A program made the translations under genes and the position numbers. A DNA stretch of 64,000 nucleotides from Aliarcobacter skirrowii CCUG 10374 (GTDB lineage: Bacteria > Campylobacterota > Campylobacteria > Campylobacterales > Arcobacteraceae), in assembly GCF_003544835.1 (NCBI RefSeq), contig NZ_CP032099.1, positions 124,001 to 188,000 on the forward strand, given 5' to 3'. Position 1 is the stretch's first letter, and each line of letters begins with the position of its first letter. Under the pieces are notes generated by a model, which searched no databases, was not told the DNA's origin, and was given only the letters and a program-made list of their open reading frames with translations. Shown in pieces: positions 18,266-27,034 of this stretch.

Positions 18266-19604
18266 TATTTGCCCTTTTAAACTCCATTATTGCTCTGTTC
18301 CTTGAGTAATCAATTGTTACAATTTGTTTGGGATAATTTAAAAAAATATCTTCTTGAAGAGCATTCTCTGTGTGTATTTTTTTTGGCTCTACATCTTTTA
18401 ACTCTTTTAAAACGCTTTTTATAAATAAGGCTTCACTATCAAATTTTTTTGATTGCAAATAGGGGTTGAAAACTCTAAAATATGGAACAGCATCAACTCC
18501 AGTACTAGCTGCCCATTGCCATGAACCTATATTTGAACTTGCTTCATAATCAAGAAGTTTTAGTGCAAAATACTCTTCACCTTTTCTCCAATCTATTAAA
18601 AGGTTTTTTGTAAGATATGAAGAGGTAACCATTCTTAAACGATTATGCATAAGACCTGTTTGATTTAAATATCTCATGCTAGCATCAATTATTGCAACTC
18701 CTGTGTTTCCTTCGCACCACTTTTTAAAATCCTCTTCATTTTCATTCCAATTTACATTTATGCCATTTAGATTTTCAAATTGCGATTTTGGAAAATGGTA
18801 TAAAATATAGTTGTAAAACTCTCTCCAAATAAGCTCTCTTATAAAAAAATCAATCTCTTTTTTTGAAGCTTTTAGCTCTTTTACTCTATTAAAAACCATT
18901 TTAGCAGATACAAGTCCAAATCTTAAAAAAACACTTAAATTTGAACTTGCATCTAAATAAAAATAGTCTCTATTTTTTTGATAATTCTCTATTTTTTTTG
19001 AAAAAATATCTATTAATTCATCTGCACTTTTATATAAGAAATTTGGTAAATTCTGTTTTTTAAATCCCAATTCATCTAAGCTAGGAATAAAACTATAATC
19101 AAAATCTAGTTTTTTTATCTCTTTTGAAACTTCAAACTCTTTTATATGATTTGATTGATGAAGTGGTGATATGTAGTTATAAAAAGGGGTAAAGACTTTA
19201 TATGGAGTTTTATCACTTTTTAAAATATCTTTTGGATTAATTAAATATGAGTCCAAAAATCTTCTAAGAGGAATTATTTTTTCAATCTCTTCATCTCTTT
19301 TTTTTGCATAAAAATCAAAATCAACAGATGCTAAAATCTCATCAAACTTATACTCTTTTAATTTTGTAAAGACATTTTTTGGGGTATCAAAAAATATTGC
19401 TAAATCAAGACCAATTTTTTTTAAACTCTCTTTTAAATCAATTACACTTTTATATATAAATGTAACTCTTTTATCATCTTTTGGAAGATTTTCTAAAATA
19501 TTTTTATCAAAAATAAATATTGGTAAGACTTCACCTTTTGCATTTGCTAAAATCTCACTATCAACTACTCTTAAATCTCTTCGAAACCACAAAACTTGTC
19601 TCAT
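18258..19604 (-). CDS. phr: deoxyribodipyrimidine photolyase (class I cryptochrome/photolyase family)
   Basis: Light-driven repair of cyclobutane pyrimidine dimers using FADH-. The N-terminus VLWFRRDLRVVDSEIL is the photolyase alpha/beta domain signature. The C-terminal FAD-binding domain has FIRELIWREFYNYIL, GNTGVAIIDASMRYLNQTG, MHNRLRMVTSSYLTK and IGSWQWAASTGVDAVPYFRVFNP, which include the Trp/Asn residues that contact FAD and the dimer. At 448 residues it is full length. The ATG overlaps the stop of the DUF523-DUF1722 gene by four bases, and its own end overlaps the desaturase gene, making a tight operon. Confidence 0.94.
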   Translation of the reverse strand: MRQVLWFRRDLRVVDSEILANAKGEVLPIFIFDKNILENLPKDDKRVTFIYKSVIDLKESLKKIGLDLAIFFDTPKNVFTKLKEYKFDEILASVDFDFYAKKRDEEIEKIIPLRRFLDSYLINPKDILKSDKTPYKVFTPFYNYISPLHQSNHIKEFEVSKEIKKLDFDYSFIPSLDELGFKKQNLPNFLYKSADELIDIFSKKIENYQKNRDYFYLDASSNLSVFLRFGLVSAKMVFNRVKELKASKKEIDFFIRELIWREFYNYILYHFPKSQFENLNGINVNWNENEEDFKKWCEGNTGVAIIDASMRYLNQTGLMHNRLRMVTSSYLTKNLLIDWRKGEEYFALKLLDYEASSNIGSWQWAASTGVDAVPYFRVFNPYLQSKKFDSEALFIKSVLKELKDVEPKKIHTENALQEDIFLNYPKQIVTIDYSRNRAIMEFKRANSE

Positions 19605-20554
19605 CTATAAGCCTTTAAATCACTTCTAAGTGCAAGTTTTGGTGGATATGGATTTAAAAATTTTTGATTTTTCAAATAAACTATATCAAATCTGTTTATA
19701 TAGATATTAAAAATCTTAATAACACTAATTAAAGGAATTACTCTATTTTTAAAATCGTACATACTCTCTAAAATATCAACTTTTTCCTCTTTTGTTATAT
19801 GTTTTTTGAAATATCCAAAAATATGAAGTAGAATATTGTAAGTTTTATTTAATGTTGACTTTGTAGCTATTGCTTTTAAAAATTCATTTTCATAATCTTT
19901 ATAAAGCTCTCCAATATCTTTTTTTTCGCTATTTGCAACAATTTTGCCCAAGAGCTTATAAGAGTTTTGTGATTTTGAGTATATTAAATATTTATATGAT
20001 GTGTGAAACTCAACTAAATTTGAAATTTTTTTCTCTTTTTTTAGGAAATTTTTTAAATCACTATATGCGTAAACTTGCATTAAGAAGTTCTCTCTAAGCC
20101 AAGTATCATTTAATCTCCCCTCTTCTTCTATTGGAAGATTTGGTAATTTTTCTTTTAACTTTTTTGCAAAAATACCAACTCCATTTTTAATTGAAGGAGC
20201 ATTTAAAGGTTGATAAACTTTAACTCTCTCCATTCCACAAGATGGAGATGCTGATTTTAAAACAAATCCGCACAAATCATCATTACAAACTTTTAAAGCC
20301 ATCTTTTCACAAGCTTCTTCTAAAATAGTCGTTACATCTATTGGATTTTTAGTTGAGGTAAATATTTTAACTTCACCATCAATTGAAACTTGTCTAATAG
20401 CATCTCTTGGAGCACTCCAAATAGAGTTCTCAGGGCAATATGGCAAAATATTAAAATACTCTTTTAAACTATTAAATACAAAATCATCCTTTGCACCATG
20501 ACCATCATATCTGCACATATTTCCTAATAAGCAAGAAGAAACTCCCAAATTCAT
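19601..20554 (-). CDS. DUF523-DUF1722 protein (YbgA-like fusion)
   Basis: A 317-residue two-domain protein. The N-terminal DUF523 domain has VSSCLLG.CRYDG, a second FVLKSASPSCGMERVK motif, and several Cys that could bind metal or thiols. The C-terminal half is DUF1722 (EFHTSYKYLIYSKSQNSYKLLGKIVA). E. coli YbgA, a DUF1722 protein, is encoded next to phrB. Here too it overlaps the photolyase gene by four bases and heads the operon. Recent literature links DUF523/DUF1722 to tRNA thiolation or desulfidation chemistry, but I treat its role as unknown. A hairpin immediately upstream separates it from the moaC operon. Confidence 0.88.
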   Translation of the reverse strand: MNLGVSSCLLGNMCRYDGHGAKDDFVFNSLKEYFNILPYCPENSIWSAPRDAIRQVSIDGEVKIFTSTKNPIDVTTILEEACEKMALKVCNDDLCGFVLKSASPSCGMERVKVYQPLNAPSIKNGVGIFAKKLKEKLPNLPIEEEGRLNDTWLRENFLMQVYAYSDLKNFLKKEKKISNLVEFHTSYKYLIYSKSQNSYKLLGKIVANSEKKDIGELYKDYENEFLKAIATKSTLNKTYNILLHIFGYFKKHITKEEKVDILESMYDFKNRVIPLISVIKIFNIYINRFDIVYLKNQKFLNPYPPKLALRSDLKAYR

Positions 20555-20556
20555 AA

Positions 20557-20600
20557 TAAAGCCTTTTTTTCTTATATTTTATAATATAAAAAGGCTTTTT
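20557..20600 (-). terminator. stem-loop terminator after the moaC-DUF493 operon
   Basis: AAAGCC with a T-run at 20559-20570 pairs with AAAAAGGCTT at 20588-20597, and TTATATT pairs with AATATAA inside. On the minus strand the hairpin follows the DUF493 stop and directly precedes the start codon of the DUF523-DUF1722 gene, so it probably ends the moaC transcript. It also reads as a terminator on the plus strand, where it is followed by TTTTTT. Confidence 0.65.
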
Positions 20601-20630
20601 TGTAGAGTTATTTTATCAATTGGTATATTT

Positions 20631-20894
20631 TTATAAAACCATTTTTATATCACTATGCTCACCAAGAAGTCTAAAAAGTTCAACTCTATCATCCTCATTG
20701 TGAACAATAAGCTCTAAGTTGTAGCTTTTAAATTTACCTTTTGCACTAGTTTTTGATGTTTTAATAGTGTGTTCTCTTTCTAAAACTATCTCTTTTACAC
20801 ATTTTTTAATATTGCAACTCTCTAAAACAACAAGTTTATACTCCCAAGAGCATGGATAATTTAGTTCTAATTTTTTATTGCTTAAATCTATCAT
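20631..20894 (-). CDS. DUF493 family protein
   Basis: An 87-residue cytoplasmic protein of the DUF493 (YbeD/HP0495-like) family: [14 protein letters not shown] at the N-terminus, then a beta-alpha-beta-beta-alpha-beta ferredoxin-like, ACT-resembling fold ending HSDIKMVL. YbeD in other bacteria is linked by location to lipoate metabolism; HP0495 is a structurally solved protein of unknown function. The ATG overlaps the moaC stop by four bases, so it is co-translated with moaC here. Confidence 0.8.
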   Translation of the reverse strand: MIDLSNKKLELNYPCSWEYKLVVLESCNIKKCVKEIVLEREHTIKTSKTSAKGKFKSYNLELIVHNEDDRVELFRLLGEHSDIKMVL

Positions 20895-21361
20895 CTTACA
20901 AAATCTCCACTTTTACCACCGCTTTTACTCTCAAGCTGAATATCTGAAATTATCATTGATTTATCAATAGCTTTTACCATATCATAAATTGTTAAAAGCC
21001 CAACACTAACACCTGTTAATGCTTCCATTTCAACTCCTGTTTGACCATTTAGTTTTGCAGTTACAAATAGTTTGAAGCTATGCTCACTTTCAAACTCTTC
21101 GATGTCGCAATTTATTCCTGTTAATAAAAGAGGGTGACACATAGGTATTAATTCACTTGTTTTTTTTGTTGCCATAATAGCAGCAACAACTGCTGTTTGA
21201 AGAACTGGACCTTTTTTTACAATATTATTTTTAATTGCATCAAATGCCTCTTTGCTCATAGTTATCTTTCCACTTGCAACTGCAACTCTTTTTGTATCAT
21301 TTTTATTGGAAACATCTACCATTTTTGGTCTATTATTCTCATCAATATGTGTTAAATTCAA
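20891..21361 (-). CDS. moaC: cyclic pyranopterin monophosphate synthase MoaC
   Basis: Converts the MoaA product to cyclic pyranopterin monophosphate in molybdenum-cofactor synthesis. At 156 residues it is full length, with the family signatures [53 protein letters not shown] and the C-terminal KSGGKSGDF. The conserved catalytic Asp and Lys lie in YDMVKAIDK. mobA, a later step in the pathway, lies 5 kb away, but moaA is not in the window. It is coupled to the DUF493 gene. Confidence 0.95.
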   Translation of the reverse strand: MNLTHIDENNRPKMVDVSNKNDTKRVAVASGKITMSKEAFDAIKNNIVKKGPVLQTAVVAAIMATKKTSELIPMCHPLLLTGINCDIEEFESEHSFKLFVTAKLNGQTGVEMEALTGVSVGLLTIYDMVKAIDKSMIISDIQLESKSGGKSGDFVR

Positions 21362-21475
21362 AATATATTCCTTTTATTTAAAAGAATTATTTTATATTAA
21401 GATAGGTTAAATAGATATTAAGATTTTTTTAAATATAATCAAAGCTCAAATTTAAAAAGAAAGAGGGTGATTTTA

Positions 21476-21688
21476 GTGCCAGGCATTAAAGTTAAAGATA
21501 ACGAATCGTTTGACGAAGCGTATAGAAGATTTAAAAAGCAATGCGACAGAAACCTAATCGTAACTGAAACTAGAGCAAGAAGATATTTCGAGCCTATGAC
21601 AGAGATTAGAAAGAAACAAAAAATTTCTGCTAGAAAGAAAATGCTTAAAAAATTATATATGCTAAGAAGATACGAATCAAGATTGTAA
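21476..21688 (+). CDS. rpsU: 30S ribosomal protein S21
   Basis: Small basic ribosomal protein of the 30S platform, near the 3' end of 16S rRNA. The sequence [20 protein letters not shown] and [19 protein letters not shown] is the full S21 (70 residues). Starts in the family read MPGIKV, which corresponds to the GTG at 21476. A GTG three codons earlier (21467) is open too, but it overlaps the AGAGGG ribosome site at 21462-21466, which is well spaced only for 21476. It is monocistronic, followed by a strong terminator. Confidence 0.95.
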   Translation: MPGIKVKDNESFDEAYRRFKKQCDRNLIVTETRARRYFEPMTEIRKKQKISARKKMLKKLYMLRRYESRL

Positions 21689-21705
21689 GATTTGTTATTT
21701 CCAAT

Positions 21706-21740
21706 AAAAAAGCCCAGCTCCTAGGAGTTGGGCTTTTTTT
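21706..21740 (+). terminator. strong rho-independent terminator of rpsU
   Basis: AAAAAGCCCA pairs with TGGGCTTTTT, and CTCC with GGAG inside, followed by a run of seven T. It lies 17 bases after the rpsU stop, and the flanking A-run allows use in the opposite direction by prfA. Confidence 0.92.
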
Positions 21741-21795
21741 ATGCTTAAAAAACAAAAACTATCTATACTCTAAAATAGAGTAAAATAGCCTTTAT

Positions 21796-22863
21796 TTATA
21801 AACCGTTTGCTTCAATTAGTCTTGATTGATGATCAGCAATAAGAGGATCAATCACTTCATCAAACAAACCATCTTGCAATATGTAATCAAGTCTGTAAAG
21901 AGTTAAGTTGATTCTATGATCAGTTAATCTATTTTGTGGAAAATTATATGTTCTAATTCTTCCACTTCTATCACCAGTTCCAACTTGCTCTTTTCGGTTT
22001 GCACCCTCAACTTCCATCTTTTTTTGCATCTCAATTTCAAAAAGCTTTGCTTTAAGAACCTTCATAGCTCTCTCTTTATTTTTGTGTTGAGATTTTTGGT
22101 CTTGGTTTGTTACAACAATACCAGAAGGAATATGAGTAATTCTCACAGCAGAATCTGTAGTATTTACAGATTGACCACCGTTTCCACTAGCTCTCATTAC
22201 ATCGATTTTTAAATCACTCTCATTTATCTCAACTTCAACATCATCAACTTCTGGCATAACAGCAACTGTTATAGCAGATGTGTGAACTCTTCCTTGAGAC
22301 TCTGTTGCTGGAACTCTTTGAACTCTGTGAGTTCCACCTTCAAATTTTAGTTTTGAGTAAACATGATCACCTTTTACTAAGATTACAATCTCTTTGTAAC
22401 CACCAGCTTCACTATCGCTTGAGCTCATAATTTCAACTTTCCAATTGTTGTTTTCAGCATATCTTAAATAGCCTCTAAACAAATCAGCAACAAAAAGTGC
22501 AGCTTCATCTCCACCTGTTCCAGCTCTTAACTCCAAATAGATATTTCTATCATCATTTGGATCTTTTGGAATCATTAAAACTTTTATCTCTTCTTCTAAA
22601 ACTGGTTTTTTTAGCTCAAGCTCTTTTAACTCTTCTTTTGCCAAATCTCCAAGTTCACTATCATCAAGCATCAATCTGTTCTCTTCAATATCTTCAAGAA
22701 CCTTTATGTACTCTTTTGCTTTTTCTACAATTGGTTCAATACTTGATTGCTCTTTTGATAAAGATGTCATTCTTTTAATATCGCTAGTTATATCAGGACT
22801 CATTAAAGATTGAGTTATCTCATCAAATCTAGCAATAAATGGTTGGAGTTTGTCTTTTAGCAT
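21796..22863 (-). CDS. prfA: peptide chain release factor 1
   Basis: Terminates translation at UAA and UAG. At 355 residues it has the standard RF1 length. The catalytic [17 protein letters not shown] region (GGQ near residue 231) is complete and [20 protein letters not shown] precedes it. The RF1 stop-codon recognition tripeptide region is in the [18 protein letters not shown] neighbourhood. It is downstream of rpsT by three bases and probably co-transcribed with it. The pairing rpsT-prfA next to glmM is a familiar Campylobacterota arrangement. Confidence 0.96.
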   Translation of the reverse strand: MLKDKLQPFIARFDEITQSLMSPDITSDIKRMTSLSKEQSSIEPIVEKAKEYIKVLEDIEENRLMLDDSELGDLAKEELKELELKKPVLEEEIKVLMIPKDPNDDRNIYLELRAGTGGDEAALFVADLFRGYLRYAENNNWKVEIMSSSDSEAGGYKEIVILVKGDHVYSKLKFEGGTHRVQRVPATESQGRVHTSAITVAVMPEVDDVEVEINESDLKIDVMRASGNGGQSVNTTDSAVRITHIPSGIVVTNQDQKSQHKNKERAMKVLKAKLFEIEMQKKMEVEGANRKEQVGTGDRSGRIRTYNFPQNRLTDHRINLTLYRLDYILQDGLFDEVIDPLIADHQSRLIEANGL

Positions 22864-22866
22864 AAA

Positions 22867-23127
22867 TTATATAGCGTTTACTTTTAATTGAAGTCTACTT
22901 ACTTTTCTAGCTGCTGTACCTTTTGCTAAAATACCTTTAGAAACGCAGTGGTGAATATATTTGTTTGCAGTTTTCATAGCTTCAACAGCTTTCTCTTTAT
23001 CTGCACTCTCTACTGCACTTAAAACATCTTTAGTGATATTTTTAATTCTTGTTTTGTAAAATCTGTTTCTTTCAGTCTTTACTAATGTTTGTCTAGCTCT
23101 CTTCTCAGAAGATTTATGATTTGCCAT
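22867..23127 (-). CDS. rpsT: 30S ribosomal protein S20
   Basis: Primary 16S rRNA-binding protein, 86 residues. It starts [14 protein letters not shown], the typical S20 beginning, and ends [15 protein letters not shown] with the conserved KGxxxxxxAxRKxSRL pattern. AGAGG precedes the ATG. It faces away from glmM across an 82-base divergent region and is followed after three bases by prfA. Confidence 0.96.
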   Translation of the reverse strand: MANHKSSEKRARQTLVKTERNRFYKTRIKNITKDVLSAVESADKEKAVEAMKTANKYIHHCVSKGILAKGTAARKVSRLQLKVNAI

Positions 23128-23209
23128 TTTTTTAACCTCTTTGTAAATTTTTAAAGGATAGAATACTACCTAAAATAACTTAAATTGAGTTTAATTTTAG
23201 GAAGATTTA

Positions 23210-24544
23210 ATGAAACTATTTGGAACAGACGGAGTTAGAGGAAAAGCTGGAGAGTTTTTAGATGTAATTACTGTTATAAAACTTGCACAAGCTGCTGGAA
23301 TTCATTTTAGAAAGCACTCAACTACAAATAAGATACTTGTAGGAAAAGATACTAGAAGAAGTGGTTATATGATTGAAAATGCACTTGTAAGTGGTCTTAC
23401 ATCGGTTGGATATGATGTTATTCAAATTGGACCTATGCCAACTCCTGCAATTGCTTATTTAACAGAGAGCATGAGATGTGATGCTGGTATCATGATAAGT
23501 GCTTCACATAATCCATTTGAAGACAATGGAATTAAATTTTTTGATAATCATGGAGATAAACTAAGTGTTGAAGCAGAAAAATCTATTGAAGAGATTTTTA
23601 ATAAGTGTGAACAATTACAATCAAATCAAGCAACAGGAAAAAATATTGGTTCTTCAAAGAGAATAGATGATGTTATTGGAAGATACATTGTTTCAATTAA
23701 GAGCTCTTTTCCTAAAGATTTAACACTAAAAGGTCTTAGAATTGTTCTTGATTGTGCAAATGGTGCTGCATATAAAGTTGCACCTACAATTTTAGAAGAG
23801 CTTGGTGCTGATGTAATTACAATTAATAATAAACCAAATGGATTTAATATAAATGATAATTGTGGAGCTATGCATCCTGAAAATGTTGCAAAGCAAGTTC
23901 AAGAGTATAGAGCTGATATTGGACTTGCACTTGATGGGGATGCTGATAGATTAGTTGTTGTTGATGAAAATGGAGATATTGTTGATGGTGATAAATTAAT
24001 AGGTGCATTAAGTGTATATTTAAAAAATGAGAAACTTCTAAAAGGTGATGCTTGTGTTGCAACTGTTATGTCAAATAAAGCTTTAGAGGATTATTTAAAT
24101 CAAAACCAAATTAAACTTTTAAGAAGCGATGTTGGAGATAAATATGTACTTGAATTGATGAAAGAGAATAGTTTAAATTTTGGTGGAGAACAAAGTGGAC
24201 ATATAATCTTTTCAGATGCAGCAAAAACAGGAGATGGATTAGCCTCTGCACTTCAAGTTTTAGCTTTGATTATTAAATCTAAGAAAAAAGCTAGTGAAGT
24301 TTTAAATCCATTTTCTCTATATCCTCAGATTTTAGTAAATTTAAAAGTAAATGAGAAAATTCCACTTAAAGATATTAAAGGTTTAGAAGAGATTTTAAAA
24401 CCAATAAGAGAAAAAGGGATAAGAGATCTTATTAGATACTCTGGAACAGAGAACAAAATTAGACTTTTACTTGAAGGTAAAAATAAAAAAGATGTTGAGA
24501 GCTCAATGAATCTTTTAGTTGAGTTTTTTAAAAAAGAGTTATAA
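23210..24544 (+). CDS. glmM: phosphoglucosamine mutase
   Basis: Interconverts glucosamine-6-phosphate and glucosamine-1-phosphate for peptidoglycan and LPS precursors. It starts [11 protein letters not shown]. The phosphoserine loop is [12 protein letters not shown] (Ser 99), the metal-binding DGDADRL is around residues 243-249, the sugar-binding GGEQSGH is present, and the C-terminal phosphate loop is [10 protein letters not shown]. 444 residues is the family length. lspA begins one base after its stop. Confidence 0.97.
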   Translation: MKLFGTDGVRGKAGEFLDVITVIKLAQAAGIHFRKHSTTNKILVGKDTRRSGYMIENALVSGLTSVGYDVIQIGPMPTPAIAYLTESMRCDAGIMISASHNPFEDNGIKFFDNHGDKLSVEAEKSIEEIFNKCEQLQSNQATGKNIGSSKRIDDVIGRYIVSIKSSFPKDLTLKGLRIVLDCANGAAYKVAPTILEELGADVITINNKPNGFNINDNCGAMHPENVAKQVQEYRADIGLALDGDADRLVVVDENGDIVDGDKLIGALSVYLKNEKLLKGDACVATVMSNKALEDYLNQNQIKLLRSDVGDKYVLELMKENSLNFGGEQSGHIIFSDAAKTGDGLASALQVLALIIKSKKKASEVLNPFSLYPQILVNLKVNEKIPLKDIKGLEEILKPIREKGIRDLIRYSGTENKIRLLLEGKNKKDVESSMNLLVEFFKKEL

Positions 24545-24545
24545 A

Positions 24546-25016
24546 ATGAGAAAAGAGATAAAAGTAGCTCTTACTATTTTCATAACAGTTTTTATAATTG
24601 ATCAAATTGTTAAATTTGGTTTTGCAAATTTTGGATGGGATGCAAATGGAAGTGTGATGAGTCTAAAGTTAGCATATAACTATGGAGTTGCATTCTCTAT
24701 GTTCTCTTTTTTAGATACATATTTAAAATATATTCAACTTTTTATAGTTTTGATTGGAGTTATATATTTATTAAAAAATAGAGATATTTTTTATAAATAT
24801 TACATATCAATTGCACTATTAGCAGCTGGTGGATTATCAAATATTTTGGATAGATTTACTTATGGTGCTGTTGTTGACTATTTTTACTGGCACTATGGTT
24901 TTGAATTTGCAATTTTTAATTTTGCTGATGTAATGATTAATTTATCTGTTGCAATTATAATTTATATGCAAATTATGGAAAGCATAAAAGAGAAGAAGCT
25001 AAAAGAAAAAGCTTAA
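24546..25016 (+). CDS. lspA: lipoprotein signal peptidase (signal peptidase II)
   Basis: Inner-membrane aspartyl protease that removes lipoprotein signal peptides. There are four membrane segments (around residues 8-25, 58-75, 85-102 and 125-147). Catalytic Asp residues sit in SNILDRF and FNFADVMINL. A longer open frame begins at a TTG (24519) inside glmM, but the ATG at 24546 gives the normal N-terminus (RKEIKVALTIF, 156 residues) and follows the glmM stop by one base. Its substrates would include the lipoproteins in this window. Confidence 0.95.
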   Translation: MRKEIKVALTIFITVFIIDQIVKFGFANFGWDANGSVMSLKLAYNYGVAFSMFSFLDTYLKYIQLFIVLIGVIYLLKNRDIFYKYYISIALLAAGGLSNILDRFTYGAVVDYFYWHYGFEFAIFNFADVMINLSVAIIIYMQIMESIKEKKLKEKA

Positions 25017-25078
25017 ATAAATTTAGTTATAATCGATGCTAAATTTTCAAAAAAATAAAAAATAATTAGGATAAAAAA

Positions 25079-26359
25079 ATGGGTCAAACAATAACAGAGA
25101 AGATATTTAGTGAGCATGTAGGAAAAAAAGTTTTTGCTGGAGAGATTGTAAGAAGCAAAATTGATATGGTAATTGGAAATGATATTACAACTCCAATTTC
25201 AATAAAAGCTTTCGAAGATGGTGGCTTTGAAAAACTTGCAAATCCAGATGGTTTTGCAATAGTTTTAGACCACTTTATTCCAGCAAAAGATATTGCAAGT
25301 GCAAACCAAGCAAAAATTTCAAGAGATTTTGCTTATAAACACAATCTTAAAAACTTTTTTGATGAAAAAGATATGGGAATTGAGCATGCACTTTTACCTG
25401 AAAAAGGTTTAGTAATACCTGGTGATGTTATTATTGGAGCTGATTCTCATACATGTACTCATGGTGCTTTAGGAGCATTTTCTACAGGTATGGGAAGTAC
25501 AGATATCTCTTTTGGAATGATTACAGGTGGAAACTGGTTTAAAGTTCCTGAATCAATCAAAGTTGTATTCAAAGGAAAACCATCACAATATGTAACTGGA
25601 AAAGATTTAATACTTGAAATTATTAGGATTTTAGGTGTTGATGGAGCATTATATAAAGCTTTAGAGTTTACAGGCGATACAATTAAATATTTAAGCATGG
25701 ATGACAGATTCTCTTTATGTAATATGGCTATTGAAGCAGGTGCAAAGAATGGAATTGTTGCATATGATGAGATTACAAAAGAGTTTTTAGATACAGTTGC
25801 TAAAAATAACAATGGCTTAAGAGCAGAGCCAAAAATTCACTATAGTGATGAAGATGCAAACTATTGTCAAGTAATAGAGATAGATGTTGAAAAACTTGAA
25901 CCTGTAATTGCATATCCATTTTTACCATCAAATGGTCACTCAGTTTCTCAAGCAGTTAGTGATAATATAAGAGTTGATCAAGTATTTATTGGAAGCTGTA
26001 CAAATGGAAGATTGAGTGATTTTAAAGTTGCTGCTGAGATTTTAAAAGGTAAAAAAGTTGCACGACATGTAAGACTTATTTTAACTCCTGGTACTCAAAA
26101 AATTCTAAGAGATGCTACAAAACTTGGATATATTGATACTTTAGTTGATGCAGGAGCAGTTGTTTCAAATCCAACTTGTGGTGCATGTTTAGGTGGATAT
26201 ATGGGAATTTTAGGAGATGGTGAAGTTTGTATCTCTACAACAAATAGAAATTTTGTTGGAAGAATGGGAAGTAGAAGTTCTAAAATATATTTAGCAAATA
26301 GTGCTGTTGCAGCTGCAAGTGCAATTTCTGGATATATTACAGACCCAAGAAGTTTATAA
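25079..26359 (+). CDS. leuC: 3-isopropylmalate dehydratase large subunit
   Basis: Isomerises 2- and 3-isopropylmalate in leucine synthesis with LeuD. It belongs to the aconitase family. 4Fe-4S ligands lie in GADSHTCTHGALG (the Cys), FIGSCTNGRLSDF and NPTCGACLGG. At 426 residues it is of the shorter (archaeal/thermophile-like) LeuC type. No leuD or leuB follows; instead mobA starts two bases after the stop, so the gene is split from its partner subunit in this genome region. Homoaconitase-type specificity cannot be excluded from motifs alone. Confidence 0.92.
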   Translation: MGQTITEKIFSEHVGKKVFAGEIVRSKIDMVIGNDITTPISIKAFEDGGFEKLANPDGFAIVLDHFIPAKDIASANQAKISRDFAYKHNLKNFFDEKDMGIEHALLPEKGLVIPGDVIIGADSHTCTHGALGAFSTGMGSTDISFGMITGGNWFKVPESIKVVFKGKPSQYVTGKDLILEIIRILGVDGALYKALEFTGDTIKYLSMDDRFSLCNMAIEAGAKNGIVAYDEITKEFLDTVAKNNNGLRAEPKIHYSDEDANYCQVIEIDVEKLEPVIAYPFLPSNGHSVSQAVSDNIRVDQVFIGSCTNGRLSDFKVAAEILKGKKVARHVRLILTPGTQKILRDATKLGYIDTLVDAGAVVSNPTCGACLGGYMGILGDGEVCISTTNRNFVGRMGSRSSKIYLANSAVAAASAISGYITDPRSL

Positions 26360-26361
26360 TT

Positions 26362-26949
26362 ATGAATATAAATCCATTTGAAATACCTTGTGTTATTTTA
26401 AGTGGAGGGAAAAGCTCTCGTATGGGGGAAGATAAATCTCTTCTTCCATTTTCTTCTTCAAACTCTTTAATAGAGTTTCAATTTAATAGATTAAAACCAT
26501 ATTTTAAAGATATCTATATCTCTTCAAAAAATGATAAATTTGATTTTTTAAAAGATAAATCAAAACTAATTTTAGATAAAAATCAAGATATCTACTCTCC
26601 AATTCTTGCACTCCAAACAATACTTGAAAAATTTGATAAAGTTTTTATAATAACAGTTGATACACCTTTAATTAAAATATCTTCAATAAAAAAACTTCTA
26701 AAAAATTCAAATAATTTTGATATTACAATTGCTCAAACATCTCAAAGAACTCACAATCTTTGTGGAGTATTTTCAAATAATTTAAATGAAATTATTGAAA
26801 AAATGATCAAAAACGATATTCACAAAATAAACTATTTAGTAAAAAATTCAAAATATCAAATTATAAATTTTGATGATGATAATGAGTTTATAAATATAAA
26901 TAATAAAAATGAGTATGAAAAAGCTTGTAACTATAAGGTAATCAAATAA
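26362..26949 (+). CDS. mobA: molybdenum cofactor guanylyltransferase (MobA-like)
   Basis: Transfers GMP to molybdopterin to make the bis-MGD cofactor of many respiratory molybdoenzymes. A 195-residue protein with the nucleotidyltransferase signature ILSGGKSSRMGEDKSLLPF at residues 12-30, the metal/substrate Asp in ITVDTPLI (around 98-103), and Asn/Gly patterns of MobA. It follows leuC by two bases. The C-terminal half is rich in Asn, Asp and Ile, more divergent than the N-terminus. Confidence 0.85.
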   Translation: MNINPFEIPCVILSGGKSSRMGEDKSLLPFSSSNSLIEFQFNRLKPYFKDIYISSKNDKFDFLKDKSKLILDKNQDIYSPILALQTILEKFDKVFIITVDTPLIKISSIKKLLKNSNNFDITIAQTSQRTHNLCGVFSNNLNEIIEKMIKNDIHKINYLVKNSKYQIINFDDDNEFININNKNEYEKACNYKVIK

Positions 26950-27034
26950 ATAAGATTAAAAATAACTTATAATTAGTAAGTAATTTATTATAATTTATTG
27001 GATATCATCATTATATTTTTTAAGGGAGAATTAA

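Noticed and set aside
21467-21475. GTG at 21467 as start of rpsU
   Set aside because: It overlaps the end of the ribosome site, and S21 proteins begin PGIKV after the initiator, matching the GTG at 21476.
24519-24545. TTG start for lspA inside glmM
   Set aside because: It adds nine residues not expected in LspA; the ATG at 24546 directly follows the glmM stop and gives a normal N-terminus.
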